From: Breviolum minutum Mf 1.05b.01 | Lineage: Eukaryota > Sar > Dinophyceae > Suessiales > Symbiodiniaceae | Reading direction: 5' to 3' | Assembly (NCBI GenBank): GCA_000507305.1 | Contig: DF239799.1 | Span: forward strand, 62,001 to 126,000 | DNA: 64,000 nucleotides | Shown here: piece after piece, positions 1 through 11,325 of the stretch | Numbering within the stretch: position 1 is the first letter of the stretch | How the letters are laid out: every line of letters starts with the position of its first letter | Notes under the pieces: generated by a model | Databases searched by the model: none | Told to the model about the DNA's origin: nothing | What the model saw: the letters and a program-made list of their open reading frames with translations, nothing else | Program-made: the position numbers and the translations under genes

Positions 1-234
1 TAAATTAATGCTGTTCTGGAGGGGTCAGCCCCTCCCATTTTATAGACACAATCGAAAGGGGATGAAAGGGGTGTTTAAATAGACAATAGAATCATATCAT
101 TGTCATCTATTGTCGAGTACCCGGTTTCATAAGCTGTACTACAATGTGCAACTCAAGTAATACCTCTCATATTTTGCTCCCAGAACCCAGTGACAGTGAA
201 CCCAGGCCAATCTCTTGATACAACTATTCACAAA

Positions 235-1331
235 TCAATTTGTCCCAGACTTTGCTGGGTCCAATGCTTCCGTCCATCTTTGACACTTCGTGATTTTTGT
301 CAAGCCGGGATAAGTCTTGTCGATGTAGTCGTTGCCCTTGGCCACCAAGACCTTCGCGGTCGTCTTCAACATACCCACCCAAGAAAAGATCTGACCACTT
401 TGGCATCAGTTCACAGAATTTATTCTCAAAGCTCTGACCAAAAACTACCACTCCCCAATTCAAGACTTTATTTCAAGATCATTTCATGTACCTCTGCTTT
501 GTCACGTCCATGTCTTTCCGGTGATGTCCAAATCCCGCCTTCGTCCGAATCTGCGCCTTTTCAGGCGAGGCGCCCCCAGCAAAGAAGATATCACCATGGC
601 TCCAGGTGATGTCAGACAAACGACCACCTTCCCAAGTCTCCAGGTGCAAAGGGCTCGAGGTGCCCACCACCTGAATATCACCGCTTGTCAGCTGCCAATG
701 CTTCATCGATGGGAAAATGTTCAAATGGAAAAATAACAACCTGGAAGTAGCAATTCCCCTTCTCTCAAAAATGGTGGCTTGGTTTTTTGCCCAACTTTTC
801 TTGGAAGGCTTTGGCTTTGGCATCTTTTTTGAGCTTTGATGGTACGTATGATTATGTATGATTGTGGTGAGCCCCAGAAGCTTCAAGAATCAAAGAACTT
901 GTAGGGTAAAAGTTGAGCACAATCCTGTTCTTCAATCCCTTTTTTACACCAAATCTCCAAGATCTTGACCCCACCTGGCCAAAAGGCCAAAAGCCCAAAG
1001 AATCCAAACGTTCTGAATTGTCCACCAGGTTGACGAACACTTCCGTCTTGGTGGTTCCGTCATCTTCCAGGCCAAAACAAATGGTGCCTGCCTGGTTCTT
1101 TTGCTGCTTGCCACCAGCAGCAGCATCTAATTCCTTGGGTTTCGCCCAAGGCAATTCGTTGTACAACTGACTCTGAGGATCCTCCGTTGTTGCCCCAGCA
1201 CAGGGGCCATAGTTCCAGTCCAAAACGAAGCCTTCGATTGCGCGACAAAACCGTTGCTGGTCCAAAAACTGCGCATCCACCAGTTTCAGGAAGCGATCCA
1301 CTGACCAAGGTGCCCAGTCCGGGCGCAGTTC
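235..1331 (-). CDS. Divergent cyclophilin-type peptidyl-prolyl isomerase, 5' end missing
   Basis: Two exons are modelled. Exon a (1331-975) begins after an AAG|G acceptor and ends at a GT donor. It encodes a cyclophilin core: WAPWSVDRFLKLV, then FCRAIEGFVLDWN, then TEVFVNLVDNSERLD and GFWPFGQ. Exon b (390-235) encodes the usual C-terminal strand, VLVAKGNDYIDKTYPGL, and stops at 237-235. Cyclophilins catalyse cis-trans isomerisation of prolyl bonds. Here the catalytic-loop Arg and Phe are kept (FCRAIEGF), but the Gln and the CQGG-like stretch that follow are replaced, and the usual QFFI is EVFVN, so activity is doubtful. The segment between 479 and 886 is also open on this strand and could hold a further exon, but the direct splice already restores the family order. 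The N-terminal exon lies above 1331 and was not found. Family identity is fairly secure; catalytic function is not. Confidence 0.75.
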
Positions 1332-1399
1332 CTTGCGGTGCTTAGTTGGTTTAAGTTGGTGGTTAAGTCTCCCAGTAGGCCTGCATTTCACGATGTCTA

Positions 1400-3830
1400 C
1401 TATAGGAATCCAGTATGTCCCGAATAGGAAAACCAACCTCAAGCACCAACTGGGAACTGGCAACTGACTCTGCCAAAAGAAAGCACCCCACAGACCGGAG
1501 TGTATATTTAGGCTCCTGCATCTGTTTCGACACCCTAAAACCCTACAATCAGAATGTAATTTTGGGAGGAACCTTATTTTCCATCATCCGTTCGCCGAAC
1601 ACAAACTTATTTGCTGCAGGGGACATTTTCTCCTCATTTGAGACCACGACGCAAAAACCTTTCGTGGAAATTCCGAAGTTCTCTCACTTAGAAAAGCCGC
1701 ATAAAACTGATTATAGATGTGTGCGTGTGTGGTAGAAAGTAGGAACTCATCCAATATCTATGGCCAACGTTCATGGAAGTTACGAGTAGGTTGTGTTAGA
1801 TGAAGCTAGCAACCACTTCGTAAGGTACAGTAAACAAATCCAATCCTTTGGCACCTTTGCCTCTTTAAGCGGGTCATAAATTCCCTAAGAAGGTCATAGC
1901 CGCCCTTTTACCTGGCATTCGTCAACACGTGCAACGTCGTCATTTCAAGCAAAGCTCCAACAAGAGGTACCCAACGCCTTTCCCGCTGGTCTCATATTCT
2001 ATGTGCACTCGTTCAGGCGTGCTTGAGGCAGTCAGGCCGGAGGCAAGCGCCATGGGCAGCAAAGGAGTTGGGGCGTCAAGTGAACAGAGTGGCGGAATCA
2101 CTTTGAATGGACTTTAGATTGAATCACCTCTGGTTGAAGTCATGGTGGACTATAACCCATGAAAATGAACGCTGGTACTTCAAGAATCTGGCTGCTCAAC
2201 CCCTGGTGTCAGTTGCTCAGTTGCTTCAAATCGCCTTCCTGAAGTCGGCTCAAAATCTTTGGAATCACATGCACCGAGAGCAAAACGTCATGTCAAGGAA
2301 GTTGTTCTTTTTAAGTGTAAAATGGATTTCAATTTTGACAAAGCATATAATGCATGTTATCATTCGGTCCTTCTTCTCAACTGAATTTGTCGTCTCAATT
2401 TGATTGATTTGATTTGAATATGCAGGCATATGCATACAGGCATACTTTAGAGAGTGTGCACTTTCGATTGTCAATAGCACATCACTGCATTCAAGTTCAC
2501 CATTGCACTCTTCCCTTGTCTAATCCAATTCCATGTGTCATGCCAGAAGTGGTCAGTCCAGCCATATCCAGGCCATCTACCGATGATGTAATATCATATA
2601 ATATGCCATATGTGCTAGGGAGGGGTGCCAATTCCCCGGACTCCCCCCTTTGCACAGCAAACAAGCTCAAGGATCCCAACGACTCACTTTCTTGCCAACA
2701 TCTCCGTCCTGCAAAAGCAGCCTTGGGATGACAGGGCTTTTGCCAACATGATCAACACTTCTCATTGTGCAGCTCAATATTAGTTTCTATTTGTTCAAGT
2801 CCTTTCTGTCATTCTGTCTGCTCTGATGCCTGTTCTTCATGGGAAGTGCCGCTCAGACTTCCTGAACTTCTATTGAGGCATCAAAACGATCAAAATTAGC
2901 TCTCTAGCGCAATAAGTGCTAGATTTCTCTGAAGCATCCTTAGTTCCCTGGGTGCAAAAAGGTTCCTGGACAGGGATCGTTAGGGCGGTAGGGATCCTGG
3001 CGAGTCCGGCTTTGCAAAATACAGGCCACCCACCTGGGACAAGCAAAAATCACGGACAATGACAAGCAAATCGAACTTGGCGAAGCAAAACACAAGCACA
3101 ATGTCACAGAAATCAATACTGATGACTAAGAGACGCCACAAAGTTGTTCGACTTTGAGTGCATCAATTAATTCTCAATCATCTCATGTCTGAGCGCAGCT
3201 CATTGAATTACCTGACAGTGCACGTCAGTCTCCTTTGCTGTTCTCATGCAGCCAAAGCACATCTCTGGGAAAGTCATTTGTCATAGGTACCTTGGAACTG
3301 AATAGGAAACCGAAAGGCAAAGAGAGATGGGTTATGTAATATCTTATGGATATAAAATAAGGTATAAGGTATATATATAATGTCATTTGGCAATACTTGT
3401 GAGAAATGAATGTGCATCTGTGCTATTGTATCTGCATTGGTTGAATCTACAGCAGGGGAGAAAAAAACAGTTGTTTCATGGAGCAAAATTTGGGTGGATT
3501 TGACAAATCTAAGCAGATTTAGATAGCAACTTCTGCAAGCCTATTAGAGTGAGTACGTACATATGAGATATGAGTACTCATATGCACCATATATGTACAT
3601 TGTCCACGGACTGGCTTATGTTCGCACAATGTTGGCACATGTCGGCACAATATACATGCATAGACTGCATAGATGTCTTATGCAACGCATCTAATTGCAG
3701 CTCATATCCAACGATGCAGTCATCGACAAAATTGTTTCAAGATGTTTCAAGATACTCTGCTGCGCAGTTTTGAAGCTTATCACCTCTTGCATCCTGGACC
3801 TCGCAAGTCGGCGTTGAGTGTCTCAAGGTC
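1400..3830. other. Stretch with no supported gene
   Basis: Only short overlapping frames without family motifs are seen. The 5' exon of the cyclophilin gene and the 3' exons of the SDR-like gene at 3.8-4.0 kb should lie here, but I could not place them. From 3340 to 3660 the sequence is AT-rich. Confidence 0.5.
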
Positions 3831-3835
3831 CTGAC

Positions 3836-3999
3836 TGGCCGAATGATGGTGTAGTCCAATCCAGACCTTCGAGTCATTTGGGTTGTATCTCTGACATCTC
3901 CATATTTGCGATTCGGAGAACTATGGAGAAAGTGCCTGAGCCCCGCACTGTTTGATGTATTCCTCAGCTTCCAGCTTCTTTTCCAAGACGTTGCCGAAA
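3836..3999 (-). CDS. SDR-type NAD(P)-binding protein, two internal exons (copy 2)
   Basis: Exon 3999-3949 encodes GNVLEKKLEAEEYIKQ and exon 3866-3836 encodes SGLDYTIIRP. Splicing a GT donor at 3948 to the AAG|G acceptor before 3866 gives the junction EEYIKQSGLDYTIIRP. That is the typical late motif of atypical short-chain dehydrogenases and NAD-dependent epimerases of the NmrA/SDR_a5 kind, which bind NAD(P) through an N-terminal Rossmann fold. The N-terminal fold and the following GG-L exon are missing from what I can place. A possible upstream exon on the same strand near 4690-4640 reads GVKKFIYV, which would suit the preceding beta strand, but it runs into a stop after KEFKELF. The next exon begins beyond a GT donor at 3835-3834. 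It may be a partial gene or part of the unit at 4.6-5.4 kb. Confidence 0.65.
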
Positions 4000-4639
4000 C
4001 TGGCACAGCGGTCAAAGCTTGAATGTCAATGTGGACTAATGATGACTAATGGAAGCAGTGCAGCACAATCGCTGATGCAGTTTCAACCCCAGTGTTCACC
4101 AAGGCCTTGCCCCCTGATCTGCATGAACTTGCTTTGCGATCTCATCACACCACTGCCGAAATCAACCCCGATAAAAACGCAACAGGCCGATGCCAGGCAA
4201 CCACAACCAACGAACACAACGACCAACATCACGAAGAGATGGCCAACAGTCACAAATCAAACCAATCCAGAAAAGAGAGAAAAGAACCAGCCTAGCAACA
4301 TCTGGCTCAAATATGCACCGTGACAGTTGAATAAAGGAATAAAGTGTCAGCCGCACTTATTCCAGTTTTTGTAGACATCGCTCTCTTTCACGTCCTCCTG
4401 GACGGAAGGGAGAGGCAGCGCAGCTAATCGGATGGGGGGAAGTCTGCCCCCACAGGGCCCTGACTCCAAGATTCTTTGCGTTCACCAGTACAGCCGACCT
4501 CAGAATTATATGTGCTCTGCCAGGATATACGGAAAGGGCCAAGGACATTTACCATCCCTTGATAATGCATTCAATATCTGCTTTGCTGCATTTTTTTGCT
4601 GTATTGATTCAGTGGTGGTACAGTAGAGAAAATCTTTGA

Positions 4640-5437
4640 GTCAAAATAGCTCTTTGAATTCCTTGGTGCCGAGCACGTAGATGAATTTCTTCACACCTTT
4701 CAAGCCATAGGCCCGAACACGATGCCATATGTCACGCGAAGCTGAAGCAAAAATCTTGGACCTTTCTCATCAATCCTCATCACAACTATCATGGCGATAG
4801 CAAGGTGCAACTCAAGCTTCTTTACCGCTGCAGTCTGCCTGTGCCTACTGTCTGTGCCACTGTGCCCCAAAACTTGTTCGAAGATCTGGAAGTCTGTTCC
4901 CGCATCAACGTAGATGACAGCTCTGCATGGCACAAACTTCCACATCTTTCCATGGAAAAGTAGTCTGCCTAGAGATCTTTGTGCGTCCATTGGCTTTGAG
5001 CCCTGTTTCGAAGCGGCTCTGATCAGGCTGCCAGTTGCAATATTCCTTCTGCGTAGCGTAGAGTCTCTTCCTGTAAAAAAAAAGCAACACATAATATTGT
5101 ATAAATATGTATTTCTAAATGAATATACATAGGTGTATGCAAATGTCACCATACGCAAAAAGATGCATATAGTAAATAAATGTATGTAAAGATAGACCTA
5201 GATAGAATTGCTCTAAAAATCTACAACATATCTAGCACCTATCTGGGACGCAGGCAGACAGCTCAAAACTTTTCAAGGACTCTGGCTTTGCCAGTTGCCT
5301 TGTAGCAAAAAAAGAAGTCTTCATAAGCCAAACTGGCCAAGGATAGGTATCTGATACTCGACCAGCCAAAGTCCAATGGCATGGAGCCTCTGTCAGACGC
5401 CTCAATGCCTCGCTCGTTGCCGGCGCGTTCTTGGAAC
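4640..5437 (-). CDS. Unassigned multi-exon coding region
   Basis: Several open stretches with coding-like composition lie in series. After an AG|G acceptor at 5437 there is GNERGIEASDRGSMPLDFG, followed by SIRYLSLASLAYEDFFFCY. After an acceptor at 5070 comes EETLRYAEGILQLAA. Near 4995-4860 there is KMWKFVPCRAVIYVDAGTD. Near 4690-4640 there is GLKGVKKFIYVLGTKEF and a stop. The frames do not join in a single obvious way, so I give no spliced product. I do not recognise a family. The last exon could instead belong to the SDR-like gene downstream. The region is listed because codon choice and acceptor contexts match the proven exons nearby. Confidence 0.35.
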
Positions 5438-5795
5438 CTGAGGTAATATCCATGCAGGCAGTTTTCTGATGTGTCATTGTGTTTGAGCTACCTGAACGAA
5501 TACGATCGAACACGTCTAAGCATGTATAAGTCTTAGAACCTAGCAAGGTTCACAGCACCAGGTATAAACTTCAAGAAGTTAATCAGTGCACGATTCTTTC
5601 AACCTAGAATTTTCAGTTCAGATTTTCACCCCCTTTCTCTTTTTCCTTTGGCACCATCTCGCCAGCTTCTCCCTACTTCTTTGTACCCGTTTTTTTTTCG
5701 GTGCCCAGTGTCCGTCTGAAAAACGGCTGATGGTGGTGGCAGCACTAGAGGTTCCACACGGCCTGGCAAGGAAACCACGAAACAGGGGCAGGATT

Positions 5796-8700
5796 TTAGC
5801 GCTTCATTGACCAGCTAAGCTTGGTGCTCCCAGCGGCCACCACCAGCGCAGGTCTCTGCAATGCAGTCAAGTCCACAGTTGGATCGCCAGCCTCATATGA
5901 GCTGCGCTGAGCAACTCTAGTGAAGGAATCTGCTGTGAGGGTGCTGGAATGATGGCACAGTACTTCTGAAAATCTGCCATGATCTGATGCGTGTCTGGAG
6001 GCCCTGATTTGCAACTGGCTACCGGAAAGCTTTGGTGATTCAATCTGCAATTGCTCAAATACTCGTTGGTGCCACCAGCCTGTCTTCAAAGTGAATTCTT
6101 TCAATTTTTTTCCAGGAAAGAGATTGTCACGTCCAAGTGGCCACCAGCAGCAAATCTGCTGAAAACCCAGCAGCTAAACGGCCACACCTCACTTGCGATG
6201 CCAACGGGGGAAACGTGTCCAAGGCGGCACCACCAAGAAACAAAAACACAGCTAAATTCAGCTAAATTCTCAAGCGTGTCTCATTTGAAATTTGGCATGG
6301 AGTTGTGGACATTGAATGACGTCAAAATCATGTTAAATTTACAGTATACAGTACACACATTATATATGCATTACATTACATTATGTATTATTTTGTTGAG
6401 CTAAGAATGCTGAGGCATGCTGAGGCACTCATTGCCAACTCCAAGGCATTCCGCGCTCGCACTCGTTGCTGCTCGCAATGCCTCCACTGGTGTCATCCTG
6501 CCGATTTTCTGAGCAGCTTTCACCACAGAAATGAATGGTATGGCAAAGTCCTTTCTGAGACATGCTCGGTCCGGGTTCGGTCTATTTGGTCACTTCTCTC
6601 CTTGCCATGCTTGCCATCACCTGGATGCCTCCAGCCAGAGCGTCATGTGGAAGGCCTGAAAGTCAGCTCTGGCAAGGCATGGAACGGAACTGCACGGGAC
6701 TTCCTGGATCTCAACTTCTCAACTCAATTTTTTCCGTCCATGGAATTCCCATTCCAATATCCTCCAGTCTGCTATCAAGATGTATCAAGATGTATCAAGC
6801 TTGAGGTACAAGTCTCATCATCCAACATCTTAGGTCGCGCTTGAACGGTTGAAATGGGTAAGCCCAAATTGTCTGAACCCCGTGACCTGGGATGGCACCC
6901 GAATCTGAGGAGGCCAAAAGCTGCACGCCAGCAGAACGCAGCTGTTGCAGAGCCAAGGACATGCCTGAGCGTCTATGCTGATGAGTTTGAGGAACTACGT
7001 GCGATCAACAATCAAATGTTGTTGAGAATGGTTTATTTCAGTTTAAGGTGGGGACTTGTCTTTGGGGACTGATACTGGCTTTTAAGAAATCGGTGATCAA
7101 ATGCTTCTGATGAATCGTTATATCTAATTATATCAAATTTTGATTCTGGACCTTTGCCGACAAGAGAGATCCACCATATGAGACAAGCAAGTAAGTGGGT
7201 ATCACATGGTGTTACCAACACGGACAAGTGTGGGTTTCCTCTGCCAGGAAGCGTTCATAGTTGCGCTCACCCATCGGCTTGTTACGCCAATTGGCATGAG
7301 CTGTGGGCGCCACAGCCATGCCGCGACGAGCCATCTCCTGTCAGATCCCCTTTGCCAGAAAAATCTGCAGTGGTGGAACCCTCTGTTCTGTGCAAAAGAT
7401 GATTTGATATGACGGGCGCCATTGTCTCATGGGTGCCTCTTTATGACTTCCATACATTTACATTTACAAATATCCTTGCCCCATGTCAAAGCGGGTCCCG
7501 TCCCTTTCCTCGATGGTCTTGTCACTCACGCAGCCCCATTGACCAGCTTTGGCAATCCATGTGCAATGTTCCACAGTGCGACATCCAGCCTGGGTGTCGT
7601 TGTGGTTCACTCTTGCCCACAGGGAGGGCCAATGGCAAAATCATTGCCTTTTTCTGATTTTTGTGTTTTTAGACTTTGCATCCTCCCCATCCAAACATCT
7701 GGTGATAAAAACTCACTACTTCTATCTTCATCGAGTTGTCACACGGTGCCCGGAAAGATCTAACTTCTGCCATCCCAATCCTTCCCACCTGTACTGCTGC
7801 GATGACTCCTTTGGCACCATGGGCATGTGCAGCCACTGGCCGCGCATTGGCTGTAGCTTTCTGCACCACCTGCAGAGTTAAGGGGTCAAAGCCGCAAGGA
7901 GACAACTTTTTCATACTTTGTCCACCCGTTGATCTCTCCAGATTGTCAACAGCTTGGGGTGTGAGGGGTTTCGCGGTGAGATGCAGCAAGCCTCTGCAAG
8001 AAAATCAGCACTGAAGGCAGCTTCCTGTGTCCAATGAATTCTTCGGGCGACGTGGCGATGCCAGAGGGACTCTTATCGTCTGCAACCATTGGATGGACAC
8101 TGGCAGTTCAATTAGGCACGAAAGATAGTGAGAGGAAACCGTATCAAATCTTCCTGTCCTCCACGTTGGTACCGGGGGTTCGCATGCCACCAGTAGCCAT
8201 CACTTTGATCCAATCCGCGCCATTTTGCACCTGTGACAGCCAAAAGAGTAGCTGTTGCTTTCTTTTTCTTCTTCTTCTTCTTTTTCTTCTTCTTCTTCTT
8301 CTTCTTCTTCTTCTTCTTCTTCACCACTCTTCTTCTTCACTCTTCTTCTTCACCCTTCTTCTTCACTCTTCTTCTTCACTCTTCTTCTTCTTCTTTGAAA
8401 GCTGGTGCTGGTAAAGCACATGCTGAGTTGCATGTGGTAAATCCCCATCAAAACTAATTTTTTTTTTCGGTGTTTTTCCTTGCACCTGTCGTTCCACAAC
8501 TGCCAAAGCCTCTTCCAATGATCCAGCCTTTCAGGAACGATTCGGCAGCAGGTCACAATGTTGGTCACGAAAAGAATTACAGACTTGTCATCCTTAGTTC
8601 TCTTTAGGTATCTTTTATCTTTCCTCAAGATTTGAGCCTTCTTGGTGAGAAACGATTTCACGAAATTGAATTGACTTTGATTTCGCCGGGCTTTTCATCT

Positions 8701-10043
8701 CTTTCCAGCTCTGGTACTGCCATCCCCACCCGGAAGAAACAGAGAGACCCAGTCCTCGCCGCCCCATTGATGGCAATGACCTTGGGGTGCTGTCAGTGGC
8801 TGCCCTGCACAGAGAAGCCGTGGACCCAAGCGTTGCTTTTGAGAAATTTGCTCTCGGAGTCCTTGGCTGGAAAAAGGAGACCCGGTGTTCCACATTTTTC
8901 CAGTTTCAAGAGCAATAATTTCTAAATGATTTCATCCTTCCAACTTCCAACCCACCCTGGAGCACGCAGTCACTTGCAGCTCCAGTGGCTTAAAGCTGCA
9001 AAGTTCCTGCCACCCAAATCCCGAGCCGTGGTGATCCTTAGTTGCCAATGGTACAGACTTGGCAAAGTATGTCCTACATTGTCCTACCACAAGCTTTGAA
9101 GATCCTTGCAGGCACCAACCCACAGCTTTCCAAAAGTGCCACCAGGGCACCCAGCACGCAGCATTCGAAGGGCCCGTTCTGCCATAGACTCCATCAGCTC
9201 CGTGTCGGTCAAGAGTGGTTGGCCGTGCAAGGGAAAGTGCTCACTGAACTCCATGTGAACCTGGTGAACTCCAGCCCCGCATCCCCGTGACCGAGTTGAA
9301 GCCAACAAAGAAAAGATTGAAGGCACATGAAGGTGTCATTTTGGTGACTGCGAGAATGTCTCCAAGGTGTTCATAGTCTCAAAGGTCGGGATGAGTACTC
9401 TTCCATGTTTCCAACACTTTTCAAAGCATTCAATGAATCGGATGATAAATTGGTCACACATAATTCACATTATTTCCCCCATTATGCACATAAGCATCCA
9501 ATATATCCCCGATATGTCAACCACAGCTTCACATGTACATCTACAGTGTATATATATATATATAATTCTTATTTCAAAAGGATAAAAAAGGAAAACTAAT
9601 GAAACATCTCGCATTGTCATGGATGTCCAAGTCACATGGGCATCAATGAGACCCGGCATGAGGCAACCGGCATGTTTTTCCACAGCTAGGCCCGCTTCAG
9701 TGGCATCCTCGATGGGGCATACAGCCAGGATTCGGCCCTCCCGGATGACAACGCAGTGCCTCGATGTACTAAAACGCGGGCCGTGGATACCCTTGGATGG
9801 GTGTGAATTGTTAAGCTGTATACTGAAGGTTGTATGTGGATGTTTTGTTTCATCTTACATCTTGTATACACGTCTAATGTCTGTGTCTTGGCGCTGATTT
9901 CAGACATTTTCAGACTAGGCAAATGGAAAGTCGTCTCGTCAAAATCAAAATCAAAAGTCTAAGCCATGGTGCGAGGTGAAGGGTTGCTCGCAAACTCCAT
10001 CCCAAAGCAGATCCCCTGCCAGCGCCCAGTCCCCGTCTTGCAG
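5796..10043 (-). CDS. Metal-dependent amidohydrolase (imidazolonepropionase/prolidase-like), 13 exons
   Basis: Spliced exons are 10043-9973, 9759-9636, 9260-9151, 9036-8990, 8861-8755, 8527-8486, 8230-8159, 8024-7992, 7869-7789, 7589-7509, 7337-7226, 6964-6887 and one starting at 6003. Every exon-to-exon junction up to 6003 keeps frame. The product belongs to the amidohydrolase superfamily, which hydrolyses amide bonds such as in X-Pro dipeptides or imidazolones at a metal centre; the substrate here is unknown. All expected metal ligands are present in order: HxH in GLIDAHVHM, across a junction; the Lys in GADWIKVMATGG; His in VAAHAHGA; His in TVEHC; Asp in LASSDSGAIPG. Other hallmarks are VVIREGRILAV near the start, GITTARDLGGR and GQPLTAPQGHCHQWGGE. 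Donors are GT, GC (9972, 8989, 7991) and GA (8754, 8158, 7508). The C-terminal DPTVDLTALQRPALVVAAG ends at a stop at 5798-5796. The joint between the exon at 6003 and that tail is unresolved and may be broken. The start codon was not found; an exon above 10043 is expected. Confidence 0.9.
8258..8398. repeat. TTC/CTT microsatellite inside an amidohydrolase intron
   Basis: About 140 bases of near-perfect TTC repeats, interrupted by CACTCTTC units, fill the intron between the exons at 8486 and 8230. Long Lys, Leu or Phe runs predicted here are artefacts of the repeat. Confidence 0.95.
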
Positions 10044-10059
10044 CTGAAGCCTTACAGAC

Positions 10060-11320
10060 CTAGCAGAATTGTTTTTTTCATTTGAGTTTTGGTCCAATGT
10101 TTCTGTGAAGGCCTTCAGCACGAAACTAATAAGATAGATTCAGTATATACTGTATATCCAGGCACTGGATGGCATGACAACATAACATTGCAATGTCTGT
10201 ACTGCACTTCAAATCAAAAGACTATATAGAAACATCTTATGAATTAGTTTACCGACCTTTACAATCACATCTTGAGACTTCTTCACACATCCACGCCTGG
10301 GTGCTGCCTCGAGCTTTGATTTCGAATCTCCTTAGCGTTCCACCGGCTCTCACTGGCCAATTAAGAAAAAAATATGGAAGAGTTTGCCTGGAAGCCATTA
10401 CCACAGGGGATACCTTGGCTGCAATCTGTTAAGAGGCAAAGTTCCGACCTCCTTTTCCCAGCTTGCATTAGAAACACTGGCACAAAAACTGCAACGTCAA
10501 AATGGAAGATCCATTCAACAAGCATGTTTAATGTCAAAATGAAAGACCTTTTAAATCTCCATGTTCTCAAATAAGAATGAATATCTGCAGTTGTTAGAAT
10601 CGTTTTTCCATATTTTTGGGCACCTCATTGGTGGTTCAACAAATATACTCTTCCTTACAAGCGAGAAAAAAGTCGAACCAGCACCTACATCCATTCTCAT
10701 TGAAAAGGACCCAGTAAGCCCACCACCCATCCCCACCCTTGCAACGTGCCTCGGCAAATCACCTCACCCTCCAAGTCTTCGAAGGAATGCACACCCATGG
10801 CCCAAGATATGCACGATAAATTGCTAGGTCAGTGGCATGTGTGTTTGTGTCTGTACGTGTGTGTTGGGAAATCGTTACATGTTGTCGTGTTTTGGTATGC
10901 TCTTGGGATCGTTGAGGGGGGTCTGTTACTTGCAGCTTTGCGGGGTGGATGATATCAATTAGGAGGCTTGATGAGGCGTGCATGCTCCATGCAGTTGAAT
11001 ACTTGCATTCTGGATGAAATTTGTGCAAAGCTTGAAGAGGGCAACCTGAAAAACACATAAACCGACGCAATGTTGGGCATCTCCATAAAATCGCAGCAAA
11101 CATGTGGACCGCCTCCTTGTTTGATGCTTCTCTTACAGTAGTTGTAGCCACTGAACATCAACAATCTTGGACCATGATGCATCGTGCCAAAAAAGAAAGC
11201 ATTTTTGAGTTCCCAACATATACCTTTCCTCCAAATAATCACAATCTTTAGATTCCAAGCAGCAAACACCAAGAAAAAACCGGCACACTCCAACACCTCA
11301 TGGCCCATGGCCATTTCACC
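10060..11320. other. Gap between amidohydrolase and SDR-like gene
   Basis: The 5' exon of the amidohydrolase and the 3' exons of the SDR-like gene upstream should lie here. I see no family motif on either strand. Frames up to about 130 codons exist, but overlapping frames are equally open and none shows coding composition. Confidence 0.4.
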
Positions 11321-11325
11321 CCCTC

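Noticed and set aside
6383..6844. A 153-residue plus-strand protein
   Set aside because: It lies in the last long intron of the minus-strand amidohydrolase, three plus-strand frames are partly open, and no family motif appears.
8034..8457. Leu-, Phe- and Lys-run proteins near 8.3 kb
   Set aside because: TTC microsatellite inside an amidohydrolase intron; real exons lie on either side in other frames.
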